DNA of 12,291 nt from Sulfurimonas sp. (GCA_002733945.2 NVXO02000009.1:65514-77804); one strand, 5' to 3'; numbered from the stretch's first letter, positions 1-8,183 are shown. The notes: generated from the letters alone by a model not told the origin. A program made the numbers and translations.

Positions 1-1752
1 AACTACCGAATAGCCACAGAGAGTAAAAAAACAAAAATCGGTCTTCCTGAAGTAAACTTAGGTATCTTGCCTGGTTTTGGTGGCACGCAAAATTTAAAAT
101 ACCTCATAGGAAAACAAAAATCCATAGAACTTATCTTAGGCGCTAAGTTGATAAATGGAAAAAAAGCACAAAAGCTTAAAATAGTAGATGCCTGCGTTCC
201 AGAGGGATACTTAGACTTCAAAATAAAAAGTTTTGTAAAAGATATTTTAGATGACAAAGAGCGAAAAAAAATAGATGCTAGACGATATAAAGAGAACTTA
301 CTCGAACGCTTTGCTCCCGAGCTTATATACCGTTTTGCACAAAAAGAAGTTATCAAAAAAACTAAGGGTAAATACCCTGCTGCCTTAGAAGTTGTCAAAC
401 TTTTTAAAGAGACAGATAAACTCCCTATTAATGAGGCTTTATCTAGAGAAGCTTCTGCGTTTGCTAGACTCTGCGTTACAGATATATCTAAAAATCTCAT
501 CTCTTTATACTATGCTTCAGAGCGATTAAAGCATGATACTTTTGTAGATAAAGACATAAAAGCTCTCCCTATCACGCAAACATCGGTTATAGGTTCAGGT
601 GTAATGGGTGGCGGAATAGTTTGGCTCTTTAGTAATATGGATAAGGCAGTCAGGTTAAAAGCAAGAAGTTATGAGTCAATAGCCACTTCATTTAAACATA
701 TTAGTAGCTCGTATAGGGCTATCATCAAAAGAAAACGACTCACAAAGAGAGAAGTTGAACTTAAAATGGGTCATATCTCGTACACAGACACTTATAATGG
801 TTTTACGAATATGGATTTCGTAGTAGAAGCGGTTGTTGAAGATAAAGAGACAAAACAAGAGGTCTATGCAGACTTAGAAGAGTGTGTAAAAGCTAGTTGC
901 ATTATAGCTTCAAATACCTCTTCACTCTCTATCACGATGCTTAGTGAAAATATGAAACACCCTGAGCGTTTTATCGGAATGCATTTTTTTAATCCAGTAC
1001 CTAGAATGCCTCTTGTTGAGATTATAGCTGGGGAGAAAACATCAGATGAGACTATCGCCACTGTAGTCAAACTAGCAAGAGATGCAGGAAAAACAGCTGT
1101 TTTAGTTGGAGACTGTGCAGGTTTTTTAGTCAACAGAATTTTACTCCCCTACATCAACGAGTGTGCAAGACTTTTTGAAGAGGGTGGCAGTATACAACAG
1201 ATAGATAAAACCATAGAAGATTTTGGAATGCCAATGGGGCCATTTATCTTAGCAGATGAAGTGGGACTTGATGTTGGTTATAAGGTCTCAAAAGTTTTAG
1301 AAGAGTCGTATGGTAAAAGAATGGAGGTAGCTCCAATTTTGAGTAAGCTTATAGATATGAAACTTCTCGGTAAAAAAAGTAAAAAAGGTTTTTATCTTCA
1401 TAGCGGAAAAGAAAAAACTGTAAACCCTTCATTAAAATCTTTACAATTTGCTCATAAAAAGTTTGACAATGATGAAATAATCGATAGGGCAATGCTTATT
1501 ATGATAAATGAAGCTGCTCGCACTTTAGAAGAAGGCATAGTTGAGAATGCTTCGAATTTAGACATGGCGATGATTATGGGTACAGGATTTCCACCATTTC
1601 GTGGAGGGCTTTTAAAATATGCAGATGCAATGGGTATAGAAAAGGTTCATTTATCACTGCTTCACTTTGAAGAAAAGTATGGGAAAAGATATGCTCCATC
1701 AGAGCTTATCGTCAGTATGGCTCAAAATAAAGAAACTTTTTATAAAGGATAA
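1..1752 (+). CDS. fadJ: Bifunctional enoyl-CoA hydratase / 3-hydroxyacyl-CoA dehydrogenase (FadB/FadJ type), 5' end missing
   Basis: Catalyses the hydration and NAD(P)-linked oxidation steps of fatty-acid beta-oxidation. The frame is open from base 1, so the start lies upstream; 583 codons are visible, and about 120-130 residues of a roughly 710-residue family protein are probably missing. Domains in order: the end of a crotonase fold with IGLPEVNLGILPGFGGTQ (the catalytic Glu equivalent to E. coli FadB Glu139 is codon 49-51); a Rossmann domain with GSGVMGGG at 592-615; the catalytic pair His (982-984) in GMHFFNP and Glu (1018-1020) twelve residues later; then two 3HCDH C-terminal domains, beginning at GDCAGFLVNR and near IIDRAMLIMINEAAR. 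Oddity: the acidic residue expected at the end of Rossmann strand 2 is Ala-Arg (661-666), see findings. The stop is followed within 3 bases by fadE, so the genes are probably co-transcribed. The family assignment is firm; the choice between FadB and FadJ names is not. Confidence 0.93.
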   Translation, partial: NYRIATESKKTKIGLPEVNLGILPGFGGTQNLKYLIGKQKSIELILGAKLINGKKAQKLKIVDACVPEGYLDFKIKSFVKDILDDKERKKIDARRYKENLLERFAPELIYRFAQKEVIKKTKGKYPAALEVVKLFKETDKLPINEALSREASAFARLCVTDISKNLISLYYASERLKHDTFVDKDIKALPITQTSVIGSGVMGGGIVWLFSNMDKAVRLKARSYESIATSFKHISSSYRAIIKRKRLTKREVELKMGHISYTDTYNGFTNMDFVVEAVVEDKETKQEVYADLEECVKASCIIASNTSSLSITMLSENMKHPERFIGMHFFNPVPRMPLVEIIAGEKTSDETIATVVKLARDAGKTAVLVGDCAGFLVNRILLPYINECARLFEEGGSIQQIDKTIEDFGMPMGPFILADEVGLDVGYKVSKVLEESYGKRMEVAPILSKLIDMKLLGKKSKKGFYLHSGKEKTVNPSLKSLQFAHKKFDNDEIIDRAMLIMINEAARTLEEGIVENASNLDMAMIMGTGFPPFRGGLLKYADAMGIEKVHLSLLHFEEKYGKRYAPSELIVSMAQNKETFYKG

Positions 1753-1755
1753 GTG

Positions 1756-4140
1756 ATGGATTTTTTAATTCCCAGTTTAATTACAATTATTTTACTTATT
1801 ACTTGGTACAGAGGTATGTCGTTTTGGATAAATTCATTACTTCTCGCTACTCTTATATTTCTTGTATTTACACCAATAACACTCTTTTGGATAGTATATA
1901 TACCAATAAATCTGATACTGCTTTTGCCTACACTGCGAACTAGACTTGTATCTGCACCACTTGTCTCTTTAATAAAAAAACTTCATCTTATCCCAAGTAT
2001 CTCAGAGACAGAGAAAATTGCTCTAAGAGCTGGAGATATCTGGATTGATGGAGACTTTTTTTCTGGAAGTCCTGATTTTAAAAAGATTTTTAATGAATCT
2101 TATCCATCACTCACTGCTGAAGAAGATCAATTTTTAAATAAAGAAGTAGATGAAGTCTGTGCCATGACAAATGATTTTGAGGTTTTTGCAAAACGAGACT
2201 TAAGCCCTGAGGTTTGGCAGTACTTAAAAGACAATATTTTTTTTGGAATGATAATTCCAAAAGAGTATGGTGGGCTAGGGTTCTCAGCACTAGCTCACTC
2301 CTGCGTGGTACAAAAACTTGCCTCACACTCCCAAACATTAGCTATAACTACTATGGTTCCAAACTCGCTAGGGCCCGCAGAACTTATACTGCTCTATGGA
2401 ACAAATGAGCAAAAAGAGTACTATTTACCGCGTTTAGCTGATGGTAGAGAGATACCATGTTTTGCACTGACAGAACCATTGGCAGGAAGTGATGCAACTT
2501 CGATATCCTCACATGGAGAAGTCTTTGAAATAAATGGAGAAATATTTATACGACTTAATTTTAATAAGCGTTATATTACTCTAGGCTCTATTGCAACAGT
2601 TATAGGTTTGGCATTTGTATTGTCTGATCCAGATGAACTACTTGGTAGAGGAAAAGACTTAGGTATCACTTGCGCACTAGTAGATTCTAGCCTTGATGGG
2701 GTATCGCAGGGAAAACGTCATGACCCTCTAGGTGTACCTTTTATTAACTCACCCATTAGTGGTAAGGACGTAGTTATAAAACTCGACTCTGTTATTGGAG
2801 GTTTAGGTGGGATTTCTCAAGGTTGGATGATGTTGATGGAGTCTTTGTCAGTTGGACGAGGCATATCACTTCCATCTACAAGTACTGGTGGGGTAAAACT
2901 ATCAGCGGCAGTTGCAGGATCCTACTCAAGTGTTAGGGAACAGTTTGGCTTGGCTATATCGAAATTTGAAGGTATTGAAGAAGTTCTCGCTAGATTAGCT
3001 GCTAATGCTTATATGTTAGATGCCGCTCGTATTTTTACCCTTGGGGCAATTGACTCTGGAAAAAAACCAGCAGTTATTAATGCTATTATGAAGTACCACT
3101 CAACTGAAATCTTTAGAAAGTCCATAAATGATGCTATGGATATTGTTGGTGGTGCTGGTATATCTTTAGGAAATAAAAACTTACTCGGGCATGCTTATAT
3201 GGGAGCACCTATTGGTATCACAGTTGAGGGTGCAAATATTATGACACGTACACTTATACAGTTTGGTCAAGGTGTCATTCGTTGTCATCCTTTTGCCTAT
3301 AAAGAGATTGTAGCACTTGAAGCGGAAGATGTGGCTTCATTTGACAGTGCTTTTTTCTCTCATATAGGTTTCGCTTTAAAAAATATGCTTAAAATGACAT
3401 TATTGAGTTTGAGCAGGGGTTATCTATACATACCAGTTTCAAAGGGTGTAGCTGCTTACTATGAGAGGAAAATAATATGGAGTAGTGCAAGTTTTGCTTT
3501 TTTAACGGACTTGCTTATGGCATATTATGGTGGAAGTTTAAAACAGCAGGAAAAAATTACAGCACGCTTTGGAGATATACTTTCGGCTATGTTCCTCTTA
3601 AGTGCAACGCTCAGAAGACATAAAGCCGAGAATAGTGAGAATGATGATTTTCTAAAATACATTGGAGATGAACAACTCCGTATCATAGACAATGCTTACA
3701 ATGAAATAGCAGCCAATCTTTTTGGGAATAGCGTATTAAATATACTCTTTACACCATTTAAGTGGTATATGAGACTTAATTCTTTGAGTCCAGACGTAGA
3801 TGATACTTTATCTAAAAAACTCTCAGAGAGTATAAGCACTAACTCAGAGATAAGAGATAAACTAGTAGAAGGGATTTACCACTCTAGTACCTATGAAAAT
3901 ATACAAGAGGCATTCAAGTTACATGAAAAAGTAGCACCGAGTATGAAAAAAATTAAAATAGCAATACGAAAGAAAGAACTGCCTAAACAAAAAATATATA
4001 CACTCTTAGACGAAGCTCTTAAGTTAGATATCATCTCCTTAGAAGAAAAAAAGAATCTATTAGAGGCGAAATCTCTTCAAGAGAGTGTAGTGCAAGTCGA
4101 TGGTTTTACACTTGAAGATTATTTTGCAAGAAAGGGGTAA
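1756..4140 (+). CDS. fadE: Acyl-CoA dehydrogenase, FadE type, membrane-anchored
   Basis: Carries out the first, FAD-dependent step of beta-oxidation (acyl-CoA to trans-2-enoyl-CoA), probably at the inner membrane. At 794 residues it is close to E. coli FadE (about 814) and resembles it along its whole length. The N-terminus has two hydrophobic segments (about residues 4-18 and 27-60), followed by the FadE-like stretch LRAGDIWIDGDFFSG. Acyl-CoA dehydrogenase motifs include EYGGLGFSALAHS, PCFALTEPLAGSDA, NKRYITLGSIATVIGLAF and SVGRGISLPSTSTGG. ITVEGANIMTR carries the likely catalytic base Glu491 (codon 3226-3228). A C-terminal FadE-specific helical extension follows (DUF1974 type). A GTG at 1753 is also in frame, but the AAAGGA ribosome site at 1744-1749 is better spaced for the ATG at 1756. 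It sits directly behind the hydratase/dehydrogenase and 5 bases before the acyltransferase-hydrolase gene. Confidence in family and role is high. Confidence 0.95.
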   Translation: MDFLIPSLITIILLITWYRGMSFWINSLLLATLIFLVFTPITLFWIVYIPINLILLLPTLRTRLVSAPLVSLIKKLHLIPSISETEKIALRAGDIWIDGDFFSGSPDFKKIFNESYPSLTAEEDQFLNKEVDEVCAMTNDFEVFAKRDLSPEVWQYLKDNIFFGMIIPKEYGGLGFSALAHSCVVQKLASHSQTLAITTMVPNSLGPAELILLYGTNEQKEYYLPRLADGREIPCFALTEPLAGSDATSISSHGEVFEINGEIFIRLNFNKRYITLGSIATVIGLAFVLSDPDELLGRGKDLGITCALVDSSLDGVSQGKRHDPLGVPFINSPISGKDVVIKLDSVIGGLGGISQGWMMLMESLSVGRGISLPSTSTGGVKLSAAVAGSYSSVREQFGLAISKFEGIEEVLARLAANAYMLDAARIFTLGAIDSGKKPAVINAIMKYHSTEIFRKSINDAMDIVGGAGISLGNKNLLGHAYMGAPIGITVEGANIMTRTLIQFGQGVIRCHPFAYKEIVALEAEDVASFDSAFFSHIGFALKNMLKMTLLSLSRGYLYIPVSKGVAAYYERKIIWSSASFAFLTDLLMAYYGGSLKQQEKITARFGDILSAMFLLSATLRRHKAENSENDDFLKYIGDEQLRIIDNAYNEIAANLFGNSVLNILFTPFKWYMRLNSLSPDVDDTLSKKLSESISTNSEIRDKLVEGIYHSSTYENIQEAFKLHEKVAPSMKKIKIAIRKKELPKQKIYTLLDEALKLDIISLEEKKNLLEAKSLQESVVQVDGFTLEDYFARKG

Positions 4141-4145
4141 AAAAT

Positions 4146-6290
4146 ATGAGAGATAGACTTTATGATGCATCACAATTTGTTTTTTCTCTTGTAGAAACAG
4201 CTATGGCAAACTCCATAACATTTAGTGGGGAAGAAAACTTAAATAAAAAACTACCAACACTTTTTGTGGCAAACCATTTTACAAGAATGGAGACATTTTT
4301 ACTACCGTATGTCTTATATAAAAAACTAGATTTCCAAGTTCGTTCACTTGCTGACCACTCTATCTTTCAAGGAGTTTTAGGGGAGTACCTCTCAGCGGTT
4401 GGAACAGTGTCTACAAAAGACAAGGATAGAAATGAGAAGATATTAGGTGACCTGCTGACAGGTCGTACATCTTGGATGATATACCCTGAGGGGTCGATGA
4501 TAAAAAGTAAAAAAGTTTTATTATCAAAAGATACTTTTCTTATCGAAGATGAAACTGGTTTACATGATATATTTACAGGTGCAGCAGTTGTGGCCTTAAA
4601 GAGTGAAATGTTAAAAACCAAATATCTAGAGTTACAAAATAATTGCGATATAGAGAGTATTCAAGAGTTTAAAGAGAAATATTTTTTAGATGATGCAGAA
4701 AATATCTCTTACTTCAATACACATATAGTACCTGTAAATATCTCCTATACTCCTATAAATAAGGGTGAGAATAAGCTTGCAGAATTTGCATATAAGTATA
4801 TAGATGATATCTCTGATGCTTTGAATGAAGAGATTGATATAGAGAGTAACCTGCTACTGAATTCTCAGTTTCATATTCATTTCTCAAAAGCTATAGATGT
4901 AAAAGCTTATTTACTAAAAAGTAAAAGAGAATTACAAAAACTTAAGATTGATACTGATAATGCTAATCTTATTGAGAAAATGAAAGTTCCCTTTATAAAC
5001 CTAATGATGGATGAGGTTTATAAAAATATACTCATAACTTTTGAGCATGTTTTTGCTTTGTCTTTGGAGTATTTAGAAGATAGATCATTTACATTAGATG
5101 AACTTAAAAGAAGGATTTATCTTATATCGAGAGAATTGAAAAAGTCAGCTACTTACCATGTGAGTAAGGATTTGCATGCAAACATATATACTCTTCTAAA
5201 TGATGAAGCACATAAACTATTTGATGATGTATTTGCATTAAGTATCAGCGAAAATATTTTAGAGTCTATGGACAAAAACATATATAGAGTTCATGTAGAG
5301 AATTTTAAAAATGAGTATACATTTAATACTATACGAGTGAAAAATATATTAAGAGTTTTAATAAATGAGACGATGATATTAGAAGAGCTTCATAGGACAA
5401 TAAAGTCTCAGATTCAAAAAGATTTAGCCCTTGTTAATAAAGAAGTCTTTTATACTATTTACAAGCGTGATAAAAAAGAGTTTAAATATGACTATAACAA
5501 GTTTTACTCAGTATTTGATTCGAAACCTAAAGAAGTTGGCGAACCATTTATACTTTATGATCAAAAAAATAGTATTGGCTGTGTCATTTCTCATGGTTAT
5601 AAATCTGGCCCAAAAGAGATAGCACCCTTAGCTCACTACCTTTTTGAACAAGGTATTAACATATATGCTGTAAGGTTAAAAGGGCATGGCACTATGCCTG
5701 AGGATTTAAGAGATGTGACTTATAAAGACTGGTATGACTCTTTTGATGTTGGTTATGCCGCTCTTCGAGGAGTAAGTAAAAAGTTATACCTTTGTGGCTT
5801 TTCAACAGGGGGATTACTTGCCCTTCTTAAAGCATCCAACGTAGAAGGTAAAGTTGATGGCATTATATGTATAAACAGTGCCTTGTCTCTTCAAGACATC
5901 CGTGTAAAGTATATAGTACCAACGCTCAATATTTTAAATAACTTCTTATCTATGTTTAATGCAGATATGGACACTTATGAGAGTGAACCAGAACATCCTG
6001 ATATCAATTATAAAAAGCATTACTTGACTTCTATAGGGGAGTTAAAAGAGTTGATTGATGTAGTCAATGAAAGGTTGAAATTTGTAACTGAACCAACCTT
6101 TATTATTCAAGGAGATAAGGACCCCATTGTTAATCCACAAAGTGCAGACCTTATATACGATAGTATTGCTTCACTTAAGAAAGAAAAGTATATTCTAAAG
6201 AGTAATAAGCATGTGATAATATTAGAAGAAGATATACGAGAGAGTTTTTTTGAGAAGATTTGTTCATTTATTAAGGAGAGAAATGCTTAG
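4146..6290 (+). CDS. Fusion protein: PlsC-type acyltransferase + alpha/beta hydrolase (lipase/esterase-like)
   Basis: 714 residues in three parts. Residues about 35-200 look like a glycerolipid acyltransferase: VANHFTRME gives an H-X4-E box (His44, Glu49) where the family normally has H-X4-D, and MIYPEGSM (113-118) matches the phosphate-binding PEG motif. Residues about 200-465 are a charged, helix-rich linker I do not recognise. Residues about 470-714 are an alpha/beta hydrolase of the monoglyceride-lipase/serine-aminopeptidase kind: oxyanion HGY (483-485), nucleophile elbow GFSTGG (Ser553), acid in GDKDP (Asp659), catalytic His in NKHV (His689). No signal peptide is obvious. A ribosome site AAAGGGG ends just before the ATG, and the gene follows fadE by 5 bases. 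By context it may release or re-esterify acyl chains that feed or bypass beta-oxidation; that is inference. It could equally remodel lysophospholipids. The domain calls are well supported; the substrate is unknown. Confidence 0.85.
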   Translation: MRDRLYDASQFVFSLVETAMANSITFSGEENLNKKLPTLFVANHFTRMETFLLPYVLYKKLDFQVRSLADHSIFQGVLGEYLSAVGTVSTKDKDRNEKILGDLLTGRTSWMIYPEGSMIKSKKVLLSKDTFLIEDETGLHDIFTGAAVVALKSEMLKTKYLELQNNCDIESIQEFKEKYFLDDAENISYFNTHIVPVNISYTPINKGENKLAEFAYKYIDDISDALNEEIDIESNLLLNSQFHIHFSKAIDVKAYLLKSKRELQKLKIDTDNANLIEKMKVPFINLMMDEVYKNILITFEHVFALSLEYLEDRSFTLDELKRRIYLISRELKKSATYHVSKDLHANIYTLLNDEAHKLFDDVFALSISENILESMDKNIYRVHVENFKNEYTFNTIRVKNILRVLINETMILEELHRTIKSQIQKDLALVNKEVFYTIYKRDKKEFKYDYNKFYSVFDSKPKEVGEPFILYDQKNSIGCVISHGYKSGPKEIAPLAHYLFEQGINIYAVRLKGHGTMPEDLRDVTYKDWYDSFDVGYAALRGVSKKLYLCGFSTGGLLALLKASNVEGKVDGIICINSALSLQDIRVKYIVPTLNILNNFLSMFNADMDTYESEPEHPDINYKKHYLTSIGELKELIDVVNERLKFVTEPTFIIQGDKDPIVNPQSADLIYDSIASLKKEKYILKSNKHVIILEEDIRESFFEKICSFIKERNA

Positions 6291-6308
6291 AGTTCAAGAT
6301 TTAAATAG

Positions 6309-6350
6309 CCCCATATGCCATACGTCATATGGGTCGTCTTCTCTTTTTTT
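6309..6350 (+). terminator. Probable Rho-independent terminator of the lipid operon
   Basis: A perfect 8-bp inverted repeat, CCCATATG (6310-6317) and CATATGGG (6326-6333), encloses an 8-base loop. A pyrimidine-rich stretch ending in seven T residues (6344-6350) follows. It lies 19 bases after the stop of the acyltransferase-hydrolase gene and before surE. The stem is AT-rich in its centre and the T tract begins about 10 bases after it, so termination may be partial. Confidence 0.55.
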
Positions 6351-6360
6351 AGAAACTTTT

Positions 6361-6374
6361 GCTAAAATTACCTT
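6361..6374 (+). promoter_or_regulatory. Candidate surE promoter (extended -10) giving a leaderless transcript
   Basis: TTTTGCTAAAAT just upstream of surE has an extended TGC followed by a -10-like TAAAAT (6363-6368), the same style as the greA promoter at 11715-11723. A start point 6-7 bases after the -10 falls at 6374-6376, on the surE ATG itself. No Shine-Dalgarno sequence is visible between the hairpin and the ATG, which fits a leaderless mRNA. No clear -35 is seen, as is common in Campylobacterota. Confidence 0.45.
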
Positions 6375-7157
6375 ATGAATAAAAAATATAAAATATTGAT
6401 AACAAATGATGATGGTTATGAAGCAAATGGACTGCTCTTTTTAGTTGATGCCCTGCGCGAACTCGAAGATGTCGAAGTAACTGTTGTGGCTCCTGCAAAT
6501 GAAAAATCTGCATGTGGACACTCTCTTACTCTTACAAGACCTCTTCGTTTCGTATGTGTAGGAGATGATTTTTATAAACTAGAAGATGGGACTCCTACAG
6601 ACTGTGTCTATCTCTCTTTAAGTACAATGTTTGAAAATGAGAAACCTGACTTAGTTGTAAGTGGTATAAACCGTGGCTCTAACATGGGTGAGGATATAAC
6701 ATACTCCGGCACTGCTGCTGGAGCGATGGAAGGAGTTTTACATGATGTTCCTTCTATCGCTATAAGTCAAGTGATGGATTTTAGTGACCCTAGTGGAGAT
6801 TTCAGACTTGCACAAAAAACGATAAAAAAACTTGTTACAAAAATAAGAGAAGGCTCATTTCCACTTCCTTCACGCCAGTTTTTAAATATAAACATTCCAT
6901 CAAATACACAAGAAGCTGAGATAAAAGTAACCTATGCAGGATATAGACATTATGCAAATGACTCACATCTTCATCGTAATCCTAGGGGAGAAGAGTTTCA
7001 CTGGTTGGGTCTGCACCCCTTAGACTTTTCATCTCGAGAGGGTAAAAGTGGTATGACTGATTTTGATGCAATTAAGTCTGGCTATATTTCAATCACACCT
7101 ATCATGCTTGATTTAAGTGCTTATAAATCTATGCAAACATTAGAAGAGTGGCTTTAA
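6375..7157 (+). CDS. surE: 5'/3'-nucleotidase SurE
   Basis: Metal-dependent phosphatase acting on nucleoside 5'- and 3'-monophosphates, linked in other bacteria to stress and stationary-phase survival; cytoplasmic. The 260-residue length is normal for the family. The N-terminal ILITNDDGY holds the metal-binding Asp12-Asp13. Ser45 in NEKSACGHSLT corresponds to E. coli Ser39, and Asn99 in VVSGINRGSN to the family's metal-binding Asn. GTPTDCV, TYSGTAAGAMEG and the C-terminal YISITPIMLDLS are also typical of SurE. The ATG start is chosen because the NDDG strand begins four residues later, as in homologues. The next gene starts on the base after the stop, so the two are translated from one message. 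No ribosome binding site is visible; see the promoter entry. Confidence 0.97.
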   Translation: MNKKYKILITNDDGYEANGLLFLVDALRELEDVEVTVVAPANEKSACGHSLTLTRPLRFVCVGDDFYKLEDGTPTDCVYLSLSTMFENEKPDLVVSGINRGSNMGEDITYSGTAAGAMEGVLHDVPSIAISQVMDFSDPSGDFRLAQKTIKKLVTKIREGSFPLPSRQFLNINIPSNTQEAEIKVTYAGYRHYANDSHLHRNPRGEEFHWLGLHPLDFSSREGKSGMTDFDAIKSGYISITPIMLDLSAYKSMQTLEEWL

Positions 7158-7802
7158 ATGGGGCAGTATGACCGTATAGAACTTCTTGTAGGAGATGACT
7201 TTTTAAAACTCCAAAATGCGAATATTATTCTTCTTGGTGTTGGTGGTGTTGGTTCCTTCTGTCTGGACTGCTTGTATCGGAGTGGTGTAAAAAACATAAC
7301 TATAGTGGATTATGACACCTATGATGATAGTAATCAAAATCGTCAAATGTGGTCAGAATTACATGAGGGTGAAGTTAAAGTGGAAGCATTAAAAGAGCAT
7401 TACCCTGAAGTGACTATCATAGAAAAACGCATAGATGAGCAGTGGGTCTGGGATTTTGATTTTGAGCCCTTTGATTTAGTTCTTGATGCTATAGATGATA
7501 GAAATGCCAAACTAGCACTTGCTCAAAAATGCTACAAAAAGCTTATAAGCTCTTTTGGTGGAGCAAAACGAATGGATCCTACAAAGATAAAAGTAGATGA
7601 TATTTGGAAAAGTTACGGTGATAGATTTGGGTCAAAAATTCGATACGAACTTAAAAAACGCGGCTTTAAAAAGAAGTATAAGGTGATATTCTCATCAGAA
7701 GAAGCAAATATAAAAGAAAAAGGCTCTTTTATGGGAGTGACTGCTGCGTTTGGTCTGACTATGTGTGGTGAAGCGATGAAAAAGATAAGAGGAAAAAAGT
7801 AG
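7158..7802 (+). CDS. tcdA: ThiF/E1-like enzyme, short TcdA (tRNA threonylcarbamoyladenosine dehydratase) homologue
   Basis: Adenylating enzyme of the ThiF/MoeB/E1 family, closest by eye to E. coli TcdA (CsdL/YgdL), which cyclises N6-threonylcarbamoyl on A37 of tRNAs using ATP. Seen: nucleotide-binding GVGGVG (27-32), the strand-2 acid in IVDYD (Asp51), the NQNRQ signature with Arg62, Lys74 in the following helix, the DAIDD block (110-114), GGAKRMDPTKIKVDDI, then a C-terminal GSFMGVTAAFG that matches TcdA's closing helix. At 214 residues it is shorter than E. coli TcdA (about 270): the insertion containing the family's DCASGFG-like segment is reduced. The gene starts directly after the surE stop and is followed directly by a TTG-started gene. 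Another small-molecule adenylating role cannot be excluded. Confidence 0.82.
   Translation: MGQYDRIELLVGDDFLKLQNANIILLGVGGVGSFCLDCLYRSGVKNITIVDYDTYDDSNQNRQMWSELHEGEVKVEALKEHYPEVTIIEKRIDEQWVWDFDFEPFDLVLDAIDDRNAKLALAQKCYKKLISSFGGAKRMDPTKIKVDDIWKSYGDRFGSKIRYELKKRGFKKKYKVIFSSEEANIKEKGSFMGVTAAFGLTMCGEAMKKIRGKK
7787..7793 (+). promoter_or_regulatory. Ribosome binding site supporting a TTG start
   Basis: AAGAGGA ends 9 bases before the TTG at 7803. The first in-frame ATG (7815) is 21 bases from this site and has no site of its own, so the TTG is the better start. Confidence 0.5.
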
Positions 7803-8183
7803 TTGTTTGATTTCATGGATACAGACTGGTTTAACATAGGTCTTGAGATAGTCTTTGTGATACTTATCACTTATGATGTGAAAAAATACTTCCAGACTCG
7901 TAAACGCGAGTACATTATGAATATAGTTCTAACACTTGGATTTGCTGTCTGGACACTGTATCCTTACTATACTTCTTATCTAGGTTGGGAAGAGGAACAA
8001 AAAATGGTAATGATAAGTCACTGCTCAGAGACAGACAATTCAAAGTTATGCAAGTGTGTTGATGAAGCAACTTTTAAAAATTATACTCATGATGAATATA
8101 TACTTATTGATAAAAATAGTACAGAATATAGTGAGTGGTTATGTGAGACAAAAGAGGAGTGCTTAGATGAGTCATGGTTTTGA
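7803..8183 (+). CDS. Small two-helix membrane protein with Cys-containing periplasmic tail, function unknown
   Basis: 126 residues from a TTG start; a start at ATG 7815 would remove only four residues. Two hydrophobic helices (about residues 10-24 and 38-57) flank a basic loop KKYFQTRKRE. By the positive-inside rule the loop is cytoplasmic and both termini are periplasmic. The tail (about 60-126) is acidic and holds five cysteines (Cys74, 83, 85, 114, 120), including a CKC pair, so it could bind metal or form disulphides. I do not recognise the family. It begins on the base after the TcdA-type gene and overlaps the next gene by 17 bases, which suggests co-translation with surE-tcdA. No functional link to its neighbours can be read from the sequence. 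Confidence 0.75.
   Translation: MFDFMDTDWFNIGLEIVFVILITYDVKKYFQTRKREYIMNIVLTLGFAVWTLYPYYTSYLGWEEEQKMVMISHCSETDNSKLCKCVDEATFKNYTHDEYILIDKNSTEYSEWLCETKEECLDESWF

Noticed and set aside
3..500. Long open frame on the minus strand opposite the hydratase domain
   Set aside because: It is antisense to a clear enoyl-CoA hydratase with motifs, has a low-complexity Ser/Phe/Lys composition and no ribosome site I could identify.
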